A stretch of DNA of 64,000 nucleotides from Sitta carolinensis (GCA_032173965.1 CM063284.1:116224410-116288409); one strand, 5' to 3'. Shown: positions 42,901-52,839, numbered from the stretch's first letter. Notes: generated by a model not told the origin, from the letters alone. Translations and numbers: made by a program.

Positions 42901-45900
42901 AACATAATCAAACCTACACATTGGATCAAAAAGAGTATGCCTCGTTTACTTAAAAACACCTTCTAGGCAGCCATGGGTTTTCCCTACTTCAGTTTTATAC
43001 ATCTGGAATTTCTTAAAAGCATCTGTCCACAATCACAGCACATGCACAAAAAATGTATTTAGTTGCTCAGTACTTCTGCATTAATAGAGACTTCCACCAG
43101 AAATAGTAAAAGTAAGGAATTGTAAGGCCAAATCTGCTATGGAATTAATCAATGGAAACGTTTCACCCAGGGATTTCTGAATCTGTTTTACATCAAATAT
43201 TACACCACAAGCTGGAGGTAACTTCCCAGTAAAATCATTGAATATTGGCTTCTAGGCAGGGCTGAGTTTTATTTAAAGGCATTCACAGTCTTCCCCAGAA
43301 TCTATTAAATTCTAGCTTACATTTCATAGACTTGAAAGTAATCTTTTACAATCTCTGATAATTGATAAGGATTATTTAACTGCAGGAAATACAGCCTTAA
43401 GGAATTAATTCCATAATACAGAGCTATTTTTACACACAAACTATATTGCCTGAGTTTGGAGCACAAGAGGTAGTGTAATACTAAAACATAAGTAAGCAAT
43501 TGAATCATATTACAACTGTACAAACACAAACCCAAAGGTACGGAACTGTAAAAAAATGAAAACTGATCAATTATGGTTTTCATAAGCAATTACATTGGAG
43601 GAAAAAAAAGTCAATATTCCAATTAATCCTCCTTTAACAACTCTTCACAACTAATCTAACAGCCATTAGTGTTTCTAAAATGAAATCTCCTAAATGTAGT
43701 TATAGAATCATATTTGCTTCTTAACCTTGTTTTATCTATATTCTATCTATAGATATATCCCCTAGAGGGAAAATCTACAAATCTGGTGAACACTCGGGGT
43801 AACAACCAATTGAAGTATTTAAGAAATCTGGACAAATAAAAAGCATCACAATACTCAATTAGTGCTCAATTAGGACAATATAAAATAATAATAATAATAA
43901 ATCATCATCATCATCATCATCATAAATCCCAATCAGGAAAATTGAGCATTTTCTCTGTTTTAAAACATTCCTCTGAGAAAAACTAACTAAAACAAGTGAT
44001 CAAGGCTTCAGTTAGGACACTGATCCTATGATAAAACTATTTCATGGTTAGTTAGGGTTCTTCCACTTAATGCACAACACATATTCCAACATCAAAATGA
44101 AAGCAGCTGTGAAAATGTTTGCAATTAAATAATGAGAAGGATTTGGGAATTCCATATGGACTGTGTGTCTTGAATTAAAGGGTAAAAAACAATCACCAGT
44201 AATGACAAATTTATTTGTAATATGTATCTTAATCAGTTCGCTTTTTTTCCATAAAGAACTTTTTCTGTGACTGTTAACATTACAGTAGATGAGGATCTTT
44301 CGCACATTAATTGGACAGAGCTTCAAAAGCATTCAGTGCTCAATAGTTCCCAACAAAATAATCTGGCTAAATGGATTTGTCATCAGAGATCTCCTGTGAG
44401 GAAAAGAAACTGCAGGAGTTTTTGAAATCACTGAAAAATGGCCAGAATACTAAGCCAGGTTCAAACACAGCTTATTAACTCTTTTCTCCTCTTGGTAGTT
44501 TCATAAATATTGCCTTCTCCCTCCCAAATTATTCACAGTTTACAAATGGAAAATGGGAAATTACATAACATTAAATCTAAGGAAAAGCTGAAACTAAACT
44601 AAAATTTCCTAAATCACAATTCCATACTTCAGTCACAAACTTTTTCTCTATTTCACACTTTCTTATAATTCAAGACTCATCTGTCTGGCATCACATTACA
44701 TTCAAGTATAAAAGAAGTCTTTCTTTTTTTTCTAATTCTCTTAATGGTTTTGTAAAGGCATTTATGTGTGTTGGTCCCATCTTATTAATTATCACTATTA
44801 AGTTACAAACTGCCCTTGGGAAAGATAGGATGGAAGGAGTTGCATTTCTGGCATGCAAATGATGAGGTCACTTGTGGTCACTCACTTCCTCCACAGGAGA
44901 ATTCAAGAACTCCTGATCCTGCAGGGAGAACCTTATCCCTTGGGAAAAGAGCTCTCCTTCTGATGAAGGCAGTAAAACTGACTGGAAGTACATTTTTATT
45001 GCAAATCTGCAAAATTCCATGGAAAGAAACATTCTGTGCTGCAAAAATACATGGAAATTATCATAGAAAGGAAATTATAAAGGAAAGCATCATTATTAAA
45101 ATAAAAAAACTTCTTTTTTAAAAATCTGTGTAAAACTAAACTGACTCCCTCACTTAGAACAGCTGTAGTTCCCAGTACTACTGAGTTCTCAGAAGGAAAC
45201 AAAAGTTGGAATGTCTCATGGTCTGACAATGTTCAGCTGTTTAAATGCCCCCAAAGGGCTGTTACTAGCTAAGACTGGTTGGAATAACATGGAGACTCTT
45301 CCAAACACATGGTAAGAACTACTGCAGTGCTGTAAAGCAAAATGGACTTTCTTCCTCCCTACTTTCTTGCCTCCTTCATACAGGATAGTTTACCCAGATG
45401 AAAGGTCTGTATAAGATATTGCAACTTCACTTATGTTGGAATTGTTTCTTTTATTGTTTGCCTCTAAAACATATTTGATGAGTGACACCAAAAATGTCAT
45501 CCTTTAAGAAATGAGGACTTGGTCCTCATCAATATTGTGAGCATGTATACCTGGTATATCTATCTTGAGCTGTCCAATTCTGTACTTAGTATTCAGAACC
45601 CACTCAAATTAATGGGAAAAAGCACTTTTAGCTTACATGGTCTTTGAATTATGAACAAATCTTGCCAGCTGTACAGAACAGTTTGGCACTACACTTTCTT
45701 AGCAAGAGTCTGTACTGCTTCTGAGCACAGATAGCTGTTAATGCCAGTGAGTTGGATACCACCACCACAAGAGGAAATTCTGGACATGCTTCGAAGTAAT
45801 CTCACTGACCATTCAGTTTGGCATCGAAATCTGCAATTCCCATTTCAACACTTGCTCCTCTTCCTACCAAAGTCAACAGCAACATTCTCACCGGGCATAG

Positions 45901-46485
45901 TCCATGCTAAATGGGCACAACTGCTCGCTGCTGGGAAAGGCTGCTTTTCCTACACTCCAGAACATGAGTACAGTGAGTCTTCAGGCAACGCAAGCTTTAG
46001 CCGGGTAAATCAAGGCCATGTTTGAGCATACCTGATTTTGACTTCAGGGCAATCTGAATTGAATGCCCATCGTTGATCACTTCGCAGTCACGACACACCA
46101 CGTAGTTCGGTGACAAACGCACTTCCAGGAGCGAGGGGTCATATTTAGCTTCTCTTGAGTTCAAGTTAATGGGCGACTGGTACTCCCCGTTAGCATCGGG
46201 GAAAATCAGCCCCCACTCCACTCCTGAGGCACAAGGGAAAAGCGGTTACGGGGGGACCCGGCACCCCGCGCTGCGGGACAGGCAGACCCCGGCCAGGGCA
46301 GGGGCTGCGCCTCGGGACGGCCGGGGAGCGAACCCCGCCGCGCTCCGCCGCTGAAATTCCCACACCGCCTCCTCCTCCCCCGGCCGCGGACAAAGTTTCT
46401 CCTCACCTTCCTCGTATCCCCACTCCGGAGCCTCCTCCCGGCGCGGCAGGGGCTCGGCGCCCTCGCTCGGGCTCCTGTCAGCCAT
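11131..46485 (-). CDS. CA8: Carbonic anhydrase-related protein VIII, complete 8-exon coding region
   Basis: The exons at 46485-46407, 46223-46032, 42373-42249, 24160-24065, 21635-21573, 20214-20166, 17587-17475 and 11265-11131 join to 852 nt, coding 283 residues. All introns are GT-AG and every phase matches. The protein is an alpha-carbonic anhydrase domain with a short acidic N-terminus (residues 1-26). Seen: [11 protein letters not shown] in exon 2, [17 protein letters not shown] in exon 3, ELHLMHWN across exons 3/4, and [13 protein letters not shown] in exon 7. Of the three zinc histidines of active enzymes, the first is Arg109, the second is His111 and the third is His134. Loss of the first is the family hallmark, so CO2 hydration is not expected. 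Known for mammalian CA8: cytosolic, abundant in Purkinje cells, binds ITPR1 and lowers its IP3 affinity; human mutations cause ataxia. It is seven residues shorter than human, mainly because the N-terminal glutamate run is reduced. Introns 1-7 are 183, 3658, 18088, 2429, 1358, 2578 and 6209 nt. Confidence 0.96.
15230..15365 (+). mobile_element. CR1 LINE 3' end in intron 7
   Basis: Shows 'gggcaacctgctctagatga', then 'cctgctttagcaggg', 'gatctccagaggtcacttcc' and the closing 'gttctgtgatt'. This is the classic CR1 3' terminus in plus orientation. Confidence 0.88.
15561..15615 (+). repeat. Three-copy 17-19 bp tandem repeat
   Basis: Three successive copies of a tatttatttt-(c/t)-ttgaca type unit lie at 15561-15579, 15580-15596 and 15597-15615. 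They differ by small indels and two or three substitutions. Confidence 0.7.
17475..17587 (-). CDS. CA8: CA8 coding exon 7 (residues 202-239)
   Basis: Completes Asp202, then [20 protein letters not shown] and a continuation through [17 protein letters not shown]. The SLT of the active-site loop is kept, but the following Thr of active enzymes is Ile, as in mammalian CA8. Acceptor TTTCAG, donor GTAACA. Confidence 0.96.
17588..20165 (-). other. CA8: CA8 intron 6
   Basis: 2578 nt of intron. It contains a perfect 9-bp inverted repeat at 18210-18231 and a MIR-like relic at about 19020-19280. No other feature seen. Confidence 0.9.
19020..19280 (+). repeat. Possible ancient MIR/CORE-SINE-like relic
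   Basis: 'aagctggggaactgaggcag' at 19087 resembles the MIR core. It is followed by 'cccattgacttctcttgg' (19222) and 'aaatcagacccc' (19263), phrases common in old sauropsid SINE copies. Strongly diverged; the boundaries are guesses. Confidence 0.4.
20166..20214 (-). CDS. CA8: CA8 coding exon 6 (residues 186-202, split codon)
   Basis: This 49-nt exon encodes [16 protein letters not shown] plus the first base of Asp202. The acceptor follows a T-rich tract (TTTTTTCAG) and the donor is GTAGGT. Together with exon 7 it covers what is one exon in several active CA genes. Confidence 0.94.
20215..21572 (-). other. CA8: CA8 intron 5
   Basis: 1358 nt of intron, containing a MIR-like relic at 20985-21080. 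Confidence 0.9.
20985..21080 (+). repeat. MIR-like SINE relic
   Basis: 'gttacagatcatgaagcaaa', then 'agtaacttgcccaaggtcat' and 'gagcactcaaatctcc' follow the order of the MIR 3' half (tacagatgaggaaactg..., taacttgcccaaggtcac..., gattcgaacc...). The match to the central box is close; the rest is eroded. Confidence 0.6.
21573..21635 (-). CDS. CA8: CA8 coding exon 5 (residues 165-185)
   Basis: This 63-nt exon, the usual size for the fifth exon of vertebrate alpha-carbonic anhydrase genes, encodes [20 protein letters not shown] followed by K. Acceptor TTTCAG, donor GTAAGG, phase 0 at both ends. It is too short to appear as a stand-alone reading frame. Confidence 0.95.
21636..24064 (-). other. CA8: CA8 intron 4
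   Basis: 2429 nt of intron. A moderately GC-rich stretch at 22080-22260 has overlapping minus-strand open frames of about 100 codons without recognisable motifs. No repeat recognised. Confidence 0.9.
24065..24160 (-). CDS. CA8: CA8 coding exon 4 (residues 133-164)
   Basis: This 96-nt phase-0 exon encodes [20 protein letters not shown] and then a hydrophobic core strand, AIIALFVQ. His134 is the third zinc-type histidine. Acceptor TTTTAG, donor GTAAGT. Exons 3 and 4 are separated by the 18,088-nt intron 3. Confidence 0.95.
24868..25005 (+). repeat. Purine-rich tract
   Basis: About 140 bp dominated by G and A on the plus strand, with runs such as 'ggggggaaagaaggggagag'. Interrupted by a few pyrimidines, so it is low-complexity rather than a clean microsatellite. 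Confidence 0.6.
25780..26270. promoter_or_regulatory. Unexplained intronic CpG-rich island
   Basis: Roughly 490 bp with about 38 CpG dinucleotides by eye, set in AT-rich, CpG-poor intron DNA. Open frames of 168 codons (plus, 25746-26252) and 120 codons (minus, 26258-25896) overlap it, but neither shows a recognisable domain, and GC-rich DNA tends to give long open frames. It could be an alternative or antisense promoter, an orphan CpG island, or part of an unrecognised insertion. Confidence 0.5.
28870..29225 (-). mobile_element. CR1 LINE fragment, old, in intron 3
   Basis: Antisense CR1 landmarks occur in order: 'gttggaagtcacctctgaa', 'ggttgttcaggtccttgtcc', 'atatctccaacgatggagg', 'cctctctagataacctgttc' and 'ccttgcctcttgttctttt'. 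Diverged, with no coding content. Confidence 0.8.
39691..39834 (+). mobile_element. tRNA-Ile-derived SINE with CR1-like tail (TguSINE1-like)
   Basis: The head follows tRNA-Ile: an A-box-like 'tagttcagatga' (39698-39709), 'agagcatgg' (39712-39720), an AAT-anticodon-like loop region, and a B-box-like 'ggattgatcc' (39743-39752) ending 'ccatatgggcca'. The tail 'ggactggatgatccatgtgg', 'ccctttccaagtcaggatat' and 'tctgtcaatctgtg' matches a CR1 3' end, the part CR1 reverse transcriptase is thought to recognise. This architecture is that of TguSINE1 from zebra finch. It is not a functional tRNA gene because the cloverleaf is broken. Confidence 0.82.
39956..39989 (+). repeat. Poly(A) tract, 34 A
   Basis: An uninterrupted run of 34 A lies 121 bp past the SINE tail. 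No AATAAA or recognisable cDNA-like sequence precedes it, so I cannot tie it to a retrocopy. Confidence 0.95.
40967..41075 (+). mobile_element. CR1 LINE 3' end in intron 3
   Basis: 'atggcacttagggacacagt', then 'ttaggggaggactttggca', 'gatttgacttgttgatcata', 'aaggtcttctacaacctaaa' and 'gattttatg' match the 3' terminus of one of the CR1 subfamilies whose tail carries 'ggcacttagggacatgg'. Plus orientation. Confidence 0.82.
42249..42373 (-). CDS. CA8: CA8 coding exon 3 (residues 91-132), dead zinc-site exon
   Basis: The acceptor TTCCCAG leads into [20 protein letters not shown]. The codon at 42320-42318 is CGA (Arg109) where active carbonic anhydrases have the first zinc histidine. The next ligand, His111 (42314-42312), is kept. 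The exon ends NFKAFPME at phase 0 with donor [21 protein letters not shown] is a strong CA8-specific match. Confidence 0.96.
42374..46031 (-). other. CA8: CA8 intron 2
   Basis: 3658 nt of intron. The only distinct element is a compound microsatellite at 43884-43923. Confidence 0.9.
43884..43923 (+). repeat. Compound microsatellite (ATA)n-(TCA)n
   Basis: About 17 bp of ATA repeats run directly into seven to eight TCA units. The two motifs differ by one base, consistent with one having arisen from the other by mutation and slippage. Confidence 0.92.
46032..46223 (-). CDS. CA8: CA8 coding exon 2 (residues 27-91)
   Basis: The acceptor CCTCAG precedes [20 protein letters not shown], and the exon ends KSKSG|GTATGC with one base carried over. 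It is almost identical to mammalian CA8 in this stretch ([26 protein letters not shown]). It lies only 183 bp from exon 1, so both exons sit in or beside the CpG island. Confidence 0.96.
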
Positions 46486-46915
46486 GGGCGGGCTGTGCGG
46501 AGCGCGGGCGCGTGCGGAGCGAGGCGGGCTGGCGGCGCTCGGCTCCGCGCCGGGACCTCCCCCCGCCCTCCGCCCCCGCCCGCCGGTGGCGGCGAGCGCC
46601 GGGGCAGGGGCAGGGCCGGGGGCGGCCAACGGGAGCCGGTGGCTGTCCCAGCCCAGCGAGAGGCGAGGTGGCAGCGGGCGTTCCCAGCGGGACGCTGCTC
46701 CCCTGAGCCTCCCTGCGTCTTCCTCGCCGTCCTCCGCAGGCTGCTTCCCTAGCCCGGTGGATGGCTGTCTCCACAGCGCTGCAGCCCTTCCAGCTGGGCA
46801 CAGGCGCTCTGCGCACCCGGGGACACCCAGGGAGAGCAACCTCAACAAGGCGAAGGGCAAAGCCCGGCCACTGGGAGGAACGACCCGGGCGCCGGGACAG
46901 GTGGGAGAGAGTACC
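46230..46915 (-). promoter_or_regulatory. CA8: CpG-island promoter of CA8
   Basis: About 690 bp of very GC- and CpG-rich sequence covers intron 1, exon 1 and upstream DNA in an otherwise AT-rich window. GC-box-like clusters lie at 46557-46584 and 46618-46627. I see no TATA box at a useful distance from the ATG at 46485. It is best read as a TATA-less, Sp1-type promoter with transcription starting at an undetermined point above 46486. Long open frames on both strands here follow from the low frequency of stop codons in GC-rich DNA and are not taken as genes. Confidence 0.85.
46407..46485 (-). CDS. CA8: CA8 coding exon 1 (residues 1-26 plus 1 nt)
   Basis: The exon starts MADRSPSEG and ends EAPEWGYEE plus one base of a Gly codon, followed by donor GTGAGG. 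I chose this ATG because mammalian CA8 also begins Met-Ala-Asp. The frame stays open far upstream, but only into the GC-rich promoter and a CR1 repeat. The start context has G at +4 and C at -3. The region is less glutamate-rich than in mammals and contains RR and several prolines. That is the least conserved part of the protein, so the exact start is somewhat less certain than the rest. Confidence 0.9.
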
Positions 46916-46934
46916 TGATTGGAATGCAGTTTGG

Positions 46935-47545
46935 CATTATGAGGATGGGTCCTGGCGGGCATCAGATCAGACATGGGCCAGGAGTGTGCCCTTGCCGCAA
47001 AGACGATGAACTTAGGCTGTTTTAGGCAAACAAGTCGAGGGAGCTGATCCCGCCCCTCTGCTCGGCACTGGTGAGGACGCACCTGGGGTGTTGGGTTCAG
47101 ATCTGGGCTGCTCCAGTGCAGCGAGACACGAACATACGGACAGTCTGACAAATAGTCATGACCATGGTTAGTAGCCTCTCCTACGAGGAAAGGCTGAGAG
47201 AGGGACTGTTCAGCTTAGAGAAGAGCACTCAGTGGGATCTCACAGATGTACCCGAAGGGAAGATGCAAAAAGGGTGGAACCAGCCTCTTTTCAGTGGGGC
47301 CCTGTAACAAGACCAGTGGTGAAACTGAAACATGGGAGGGGTTCTTTTGAACATCAGGAAACAATTCTGACTGTGAGAATGACTAAGCCCTGGCACAGGT
47401 TGCCCCAGGAGGTTGGGGTGTCTCCATCCATGAAGGTATTAATCTGAACACAGTCCTTGTTGTGGGCAGCCCTGCTTAAGCAGGTGATTTGGACAAGGTG
47501 ATGTCCAGAAGTTCCTTCCAACATCAGCCATTCTGTGACCCTTTG
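46935..47545 (+). mobile_element. CR1 LINE 3' portion just upstream of CA8
   Basis: Landmarks in order: 'gccaggagtgtgcccttgcc' (46978), 'ggcactggtgaggacgcacc' (47065), 'ctcctacgaggaaaggctga' (47178), 'cttttcagtgg' (47287), 'gaacatcaggaaacaattct' (47349), 'ggcacaggttgcccca' (47392) and 'gttccttccaacatcagcca' (47511). It is a 5'-truncated copy of the RT C-terminus/3'UTR region, opposite in orientation to CA8. The left edge is set by eye. Confidence 0.9.
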
Positions 47546-49570
47546 TTTACACCTCACTACTGAGCCCTGTGTTCCTTCTGTGGAGGAATGGAGACCCTCA
47601 GTGAGGATAAGGAAGTCACTAAATAAGGAAGGGAGCCCACTTCTGCCCTTTCTGTCCTAAAAGAATTGTGGCATCAATTCCTACTGCAAATTATACAAAA
47701 ACAGAGGATTTGAAGAAATTCTCTCCCCAAGATGAAGATGCCTCAGTTCAAGGTTATGAAAGGACTCTTCATTCTCCTTTGAAAACAGCCGTGTATGGAA
47801 CTAAAAAAATATTCATTCTATCAGGGGAGAAAGGACAGAAGGGACCTTTGTTATAAAGATCTCTTCTAGGCAGTGGCCCAAAAACTAGCATCAGTGACAG
47901 AAAAGGAAATGGGAATGTAGTACTGGCAGTCTGCAGTCCCTGACAGCAATCAGAAAAGGTAACAGAGGCAGTCAAATAGCATTGCCATAATGGTAAGAGC
48001 TGTCCTTTGCTTACCATCCTAGTCCACTTAAAGACAGTGACCAGACCTCCCTGAATTCTGGTATCCCAAGATAACATCTTAATCCTGTACTGTTGATCCA
48101 CAAGGTTTGATCTCAGTGTGGAGCTCATTGTGCTTCAGTGATCCCCAACTCAATAGCAGTACCTGTGATTCCTGTGCAGCACTGGCAGGGTAGCAGAAAT
48201 TATCATCAGTGTGAGTGTGAGATGAAAAAAGAAGGACTGAGATGAAAATTCATTAATGAAGCAAGAGAGTACTGGTTCATGAGCTGCATGCAAAGTGAAA
48301 AGAAAATAGGGCAAAAGAAGTACAGTTTATTGGGTTGGGGTTTTTCAAGAGCAGAGAAGAAACACAGATTTCCTTCTGCAGTATCATACTATCCAAATTA
48401 CTACATGGTGTGGTTTATTGAAGAAAAACACAAATATTTTTCATCTATCGAGCACCTGACATCAATACAAAAAGAAAACTCAGATATTTTTAGCGTGCAT
48501 TTTAGTCACATGAGGTATCATGTTGTACATGCATACCCACCTCCCATAGCCAACTATCTTTATTATGTGGTTAAGTTTTATCATCTGCTCACTTCTAAAA
48601 CACACACCAGCTGCTTCTATTAATGTAGATTCCTTTGAATCATTGTTCCACCACATGTGGAAAAAACAAACATTACCCTAAATCATCATCTGTTCTGGTC
48701 CATCTGACTGGAAATTCATTTTCTTCTTCAAAAGGAGTCTCATATTTTGGAAACAAACCAAACAGTCCTAGGAGGCTGGGTACATTCCCTTGAAATACAG
48801 TGTTTCATTCATTCATGCTCTCTATTAAGTCCTTTCCTGCAGTAACCTTCCTGTGGGATGTCTGTTCTAGAATTTCATGCTTATGAGGGGCAAATTTATC
48901 AAACCTGTGAGTTCCTGTCTTGCAATAAGTGCTTTTCATGGCTTTGTCATATATTTGTTGCCCTTCCTTTTAACCTTTCAATTCTTTCCATATCCCTTTG
49001 AAAAATCAGGCATAGCAGGTAAGTCCTTACTGAATAATTGACATTTCTTTTTTCCCATATGTCTGCTGAGCAGTTTTTGTGCAAATACCTATTTCTTCCT
49101 TAGTATCTGTCAGGTGTAGCATGATCTAATCAACAGATTAGATTTCCCTGAAGGTTCCTGGGACTTCTTTAATAGTGAAGTGTGTAAGTAACAAAGGAGT
49201 TCACTTCTCCACAAGGAAAAGGAGCATGGGACTGAGCCCTTGCATTAAGCTCCAATCACAAATGCAGATGCTGACCTTACCAATCTCTGCACAAACCAAC
49301 TCATCCCTTTATGGACTCAGCTTCAAGTAGAAGGGACAATCTGAGACAATCAGATGGACATAGTGGCATGATCTAAAATTTGTTCAAGATCAGAGGGATT
49401 TGACCTCCTTTAATGATGTAGGCAAACGTTAAATTGTTTATGTTTGTGTAGAAGCTCCCAATAGTTGAATTTTCAATGAAAAGAAGTTAAATATATAATA
49501 CATATAAATGCGCTCTTCAGTCTGTGAAAATGCATTGCCCATGAGGTTTGCTACATTGTCTCAACACACT
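47546..49570. other. Upstream flank of CA8, no gene recognised
   Basis: AT-rich DNA. Open frames of 114-119 codons at 48279-48623 (plus) and 48128-47769 (minus) have no recognisable family, so I do not call them. Confidence 0.5.
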
Positions 49571-49578
49571 GAAAAAAA

Positions 49579-49653
49579 TATATATAGATATAGATATATA
49601 GATATATAGATATATAGATATATAGATATATAGATATATAGATATAGATATGT
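49579..49653 (+). repeat. Microsatellite of 8-bp unit gatatata
   Basis: About 75 bp of tandem gatatata units with 'gatata' variants at the ends. On the minus strand it reads as alternating Ile and Tyr codons inside a 63-codon open frame, which is an artefact of the repeat. Confidence 0.93.
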
Positions 49654-49659
49654 ATAGGC

Positions 49660-52600
49660 GTAGTTATGGCCCCCAAGCTGCTATTAAATCGTTGAGCAAA
49701 AAGTAGGAGAAGCTCTGCCAACACGACCTTCAGAAGTGACATAACACCTCATCAACAGAAGCAGGAGCAGGACATTTGTCTCCTGAATCCCGGTTCACCC
49801 TTTGATTCTGTGGAACATGCTGACTTCTTGTTTAACTGGGATTAATGATCACACCCTTTGATAGTACCAGGAATAAAAAGCTCAGGCACAGATCCAGGAC
49901 TTAATAGTTCCTCTTTGAACTCCCACAACAGTAGTTCAGAAGCAGTTTAGTCTCTGTCATTCCTTTTGTCAAACAAGAAATGGCACTTTGAAACATGGTT
50001 AGTATAATACTTAATCCTGGTGAGATCCCAAGCAGCTATTCTTCTGTTTTCTATATCTAGATATAACTTTTTGTTCTACATAATTTTTTTCAGAAGATAA
50101 TATGTCTTCCCCAAACACCTTATATTGAGAAAAATATATATAAAAGTATATAGTGGGAAAACTGGGCCTGAACCAATATTCTCCAAACAAAGGCTGAAAA
50201 ATGTGTATGTGACAATTGTCATTAATGGCTAGCAACATTTTTTTAAGAGGTTATATTTCCACAACTTTACTTACTCCTTTCACCACTCTGAAAAGGGAGA
50301 GTCCAGTGCAGAGAACTGTACAGCTTACTAAGAAATCTATAGGAAAAAAGAAAAGCAGAATTACATACAAGTTATTTTAGAATATACATTCCTACCTGCA
50401 TGATTCTTTGCAGCCACAGAACTGACAACTGTCAGTTGTCATTTCCTTGGTGCAAGGGATGAGAAATTCAGGCCCTGAGATAATAATATTTCCTGTATTA
50501 TCCACTTTTTTCTTTATTACGTTGCTGCTAACATAGAGTAGTTGAAGGTATGCAGGATTTAATGTTTGGATAAGGAGGGAATTGTTTGATGGAATATTAG
50601 AGCTTCCCATTCAGGGTAATTTAAAATATATTTAGTCTTCTGCAAGCCAGATCTCCATGCTTGCCAAGGTGTCCTGAAAGAAAAGGCAAAGTCCATACAG
50701 CAAGACAGGCAGCTGAAGAGAGCTGGAGCATCTAGCTTTTCCAGTGAATAGGGCTTCCTATTTTTCTTCCTGTGTTGACTGTGAGGTTGACCAGCAAACA
50801 TCTCCCACGTGGTCTTGTTTCTATCTTTATTTCTTGCCAGATTACACTCTCAAATAAGTTTGTTTCTTTTCCAAGTTTAGAAGTGTAAGCACAAAGTTTC
50901 TGCATTTGAACTTTTAACCACAAGCTTATATGTACCAATATTGAAAATCTCTCTGCACGTTTTAAAAGGAACTAGTTCATTAGAAGGAATAATATTCCAG
51001 TATCCCTGGAATAATAATATTTGCCTATTTTTATTTTCTTCATCTGTAGTAATGCGTTACAGAACATGTACAGAATGGAAAATTTGGTTGGGTAGTTCAA
51101 ACAGTCCAGGATGAAAAGGTAAAGGGAGACCATTTCCAATAAAGGGGCCATTTATAGCAAAAATAAACCATTCACAGTAAAAGACACTGTATCTTTGCAA
51201 GTCAGGTTTACATTGGCAAATGCCATCCTGCAAACGTTGCAAAAATATGTCATCTGAATCCCAATTTCCCCTTACTTCTACACCAAAGGGTGGTTTCCAT
51301 GGCTTTGTGTGGTTTTTATGGTCTGTAAGTGTAAATTTGTGCTTCCTGGTTTTGCCAGCTAACAGGACAGCAGACTGGCCCTAAAAACAGTTCACATGTT
51401 TCACTTTACAACATGCATGGTTTGGGTGGGGTATTTAAAGATCAACATATTGATCTGCAAGTGTGTACAGACATTTTTCTACAGTATAGTTATAAACCTT
51501 TTACATGCACAAGAGATGAGGGGGAAATGGGAATAAGCCATAAACCTATGGGCATAATTGGTGTGTATTCTCACAGTGTTCAAATGTGTAAAACAGGACT
51601 ATTATGCCTGCCCCTGAGAATTTAGACATACACAGCTTGAGGACACTAAAACTACAGGGGGATAGTGTCAAGCTTTTTAAAGAAAACACAAGTAATAGGA
51701 AGTAATTTTTTAAGGACTGAAAAAACTACCATCAAAAAGGAACAGAAGAAATAATAATAAAGTACTGTGTATTTAAGGCACACTAAAAAATTTAGAGAGT
51801 AATCTATGTAGTCTCCTAGAGCTTTTCCTTTCCCTGAAAGATCTACCCCTGGGGAAAAAAATGTGTAAAGAATTACAAAAAATGGTAGAGACAACAGGAA
51901 TTGCTGATGAAGTAAAGTAAGCACAAAAGTCAATTCCTGAAAACAACAGAAGACTGGAAGGGAAGTGAGATTTTTTTCTGCTACCATGCTAAAAGGAAAA
52001 GGCAGTTAAAGGATGAAATAAGATGTGTCTGAAACACAGAATGAAAATGATAGTCAAGGGCCCTGACATGGCAAAACTCCTATTTCTATATTTCTTTAGT
52101 AAGGAAGCAAAACTAATGATACACCCAGATACAAATTAAGGGAAGAAGATGAGAAGCTCAGGGGGGAAATCTGCAATAAGGAGATGATAAATATGTATTT
52201 ACCTAGCTGTAATAATTTCAGATCTTTATCATTATTTGAGATTCTTGAAGGATTATGAATTTCTTCTAATAGCTATTGAAAAGGAGTGGCTCTTTGTCAG
52301 TGGTACTGATAGATGTTAAATCCACCACTTGTAAATTAAATGTTTCAAAGGGAAGCACTGAATCAGGGAAAGATATAATACCTTCTACAATTTAAAACAA
52401 AAGGAGAGGATGAGCTAAATAATGGGCCTGATCATTTTTTCACTAGAAGAGCACAAGCAGGTGTTGGCTTACAGGTGTTGGCTTTTCAGCTGGGAAGCTT
52501 GTGAGAAAAAGGAAGCACTGATCAGCATGAAGTGGCAAGAAGATAACAACACATTTGAGTCTGTAAAATGATGGTGAAAGGAGTGTCAGTTCATCATTCA

Positions 52601-52839
52601 TTCTACTTAGTTTCACTTATGAATGTGCCAACATCCATAGCTGGCAAAGTGCTCATGTGCCCTGTTCTGGAAAAGCTATGAAATCATACATTCAGAGTGC
52701 AATCTGTCTTCCTATATCACAAGTTATTACACTTCATGCAATTGCTCATGTATTAAGTTAATTATTTGGTTATCAATAAATAATAACTTGTGTTTAGCTG
52801 CAGCACATTTTTCAGGAATGCCTGACCTGAAGATATCAA
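49660..52839. other. Upstream flank, only weak exon-like segments
   Basis: Two weak minus-strand exon-like pieces lie here. One is 50673-50632, which follows a pyrimidine-rich acceptor and reaches a stop after 13 codons. The other is 50474-50396, a 79-nt open segment with six cysteines between CAG and GTAGGA. Neither can be attached to a known gene. A 14-bp direct duplication sits at 52458-52484. Confidence 0.4.

Noticed and set aside
46484..46918. Plus-strand 144-codon open frame opposite the CA8 promoter
   Set aside because: Composition is that of translated CpG island (Arg, Ala, Gly, Pro); no domain, no splice evidence.
46246..47151. A 301-codon minus-strand open frame, the longest in the window, that includes CA8 exon 1 in frame
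   Set aside because: It runs through the splice donor of exon 1, the GC-rich promoter and into a CR1 repeat. Only the 46485-46407 part matches CA8, so the extension is a by-product of few stops in GC-rich DNA.
49551..49742. Minus-strand 63-codon open frame rich in Ile and Tyr
   Set aside because: It is a translation of the gatatata microsatellite.
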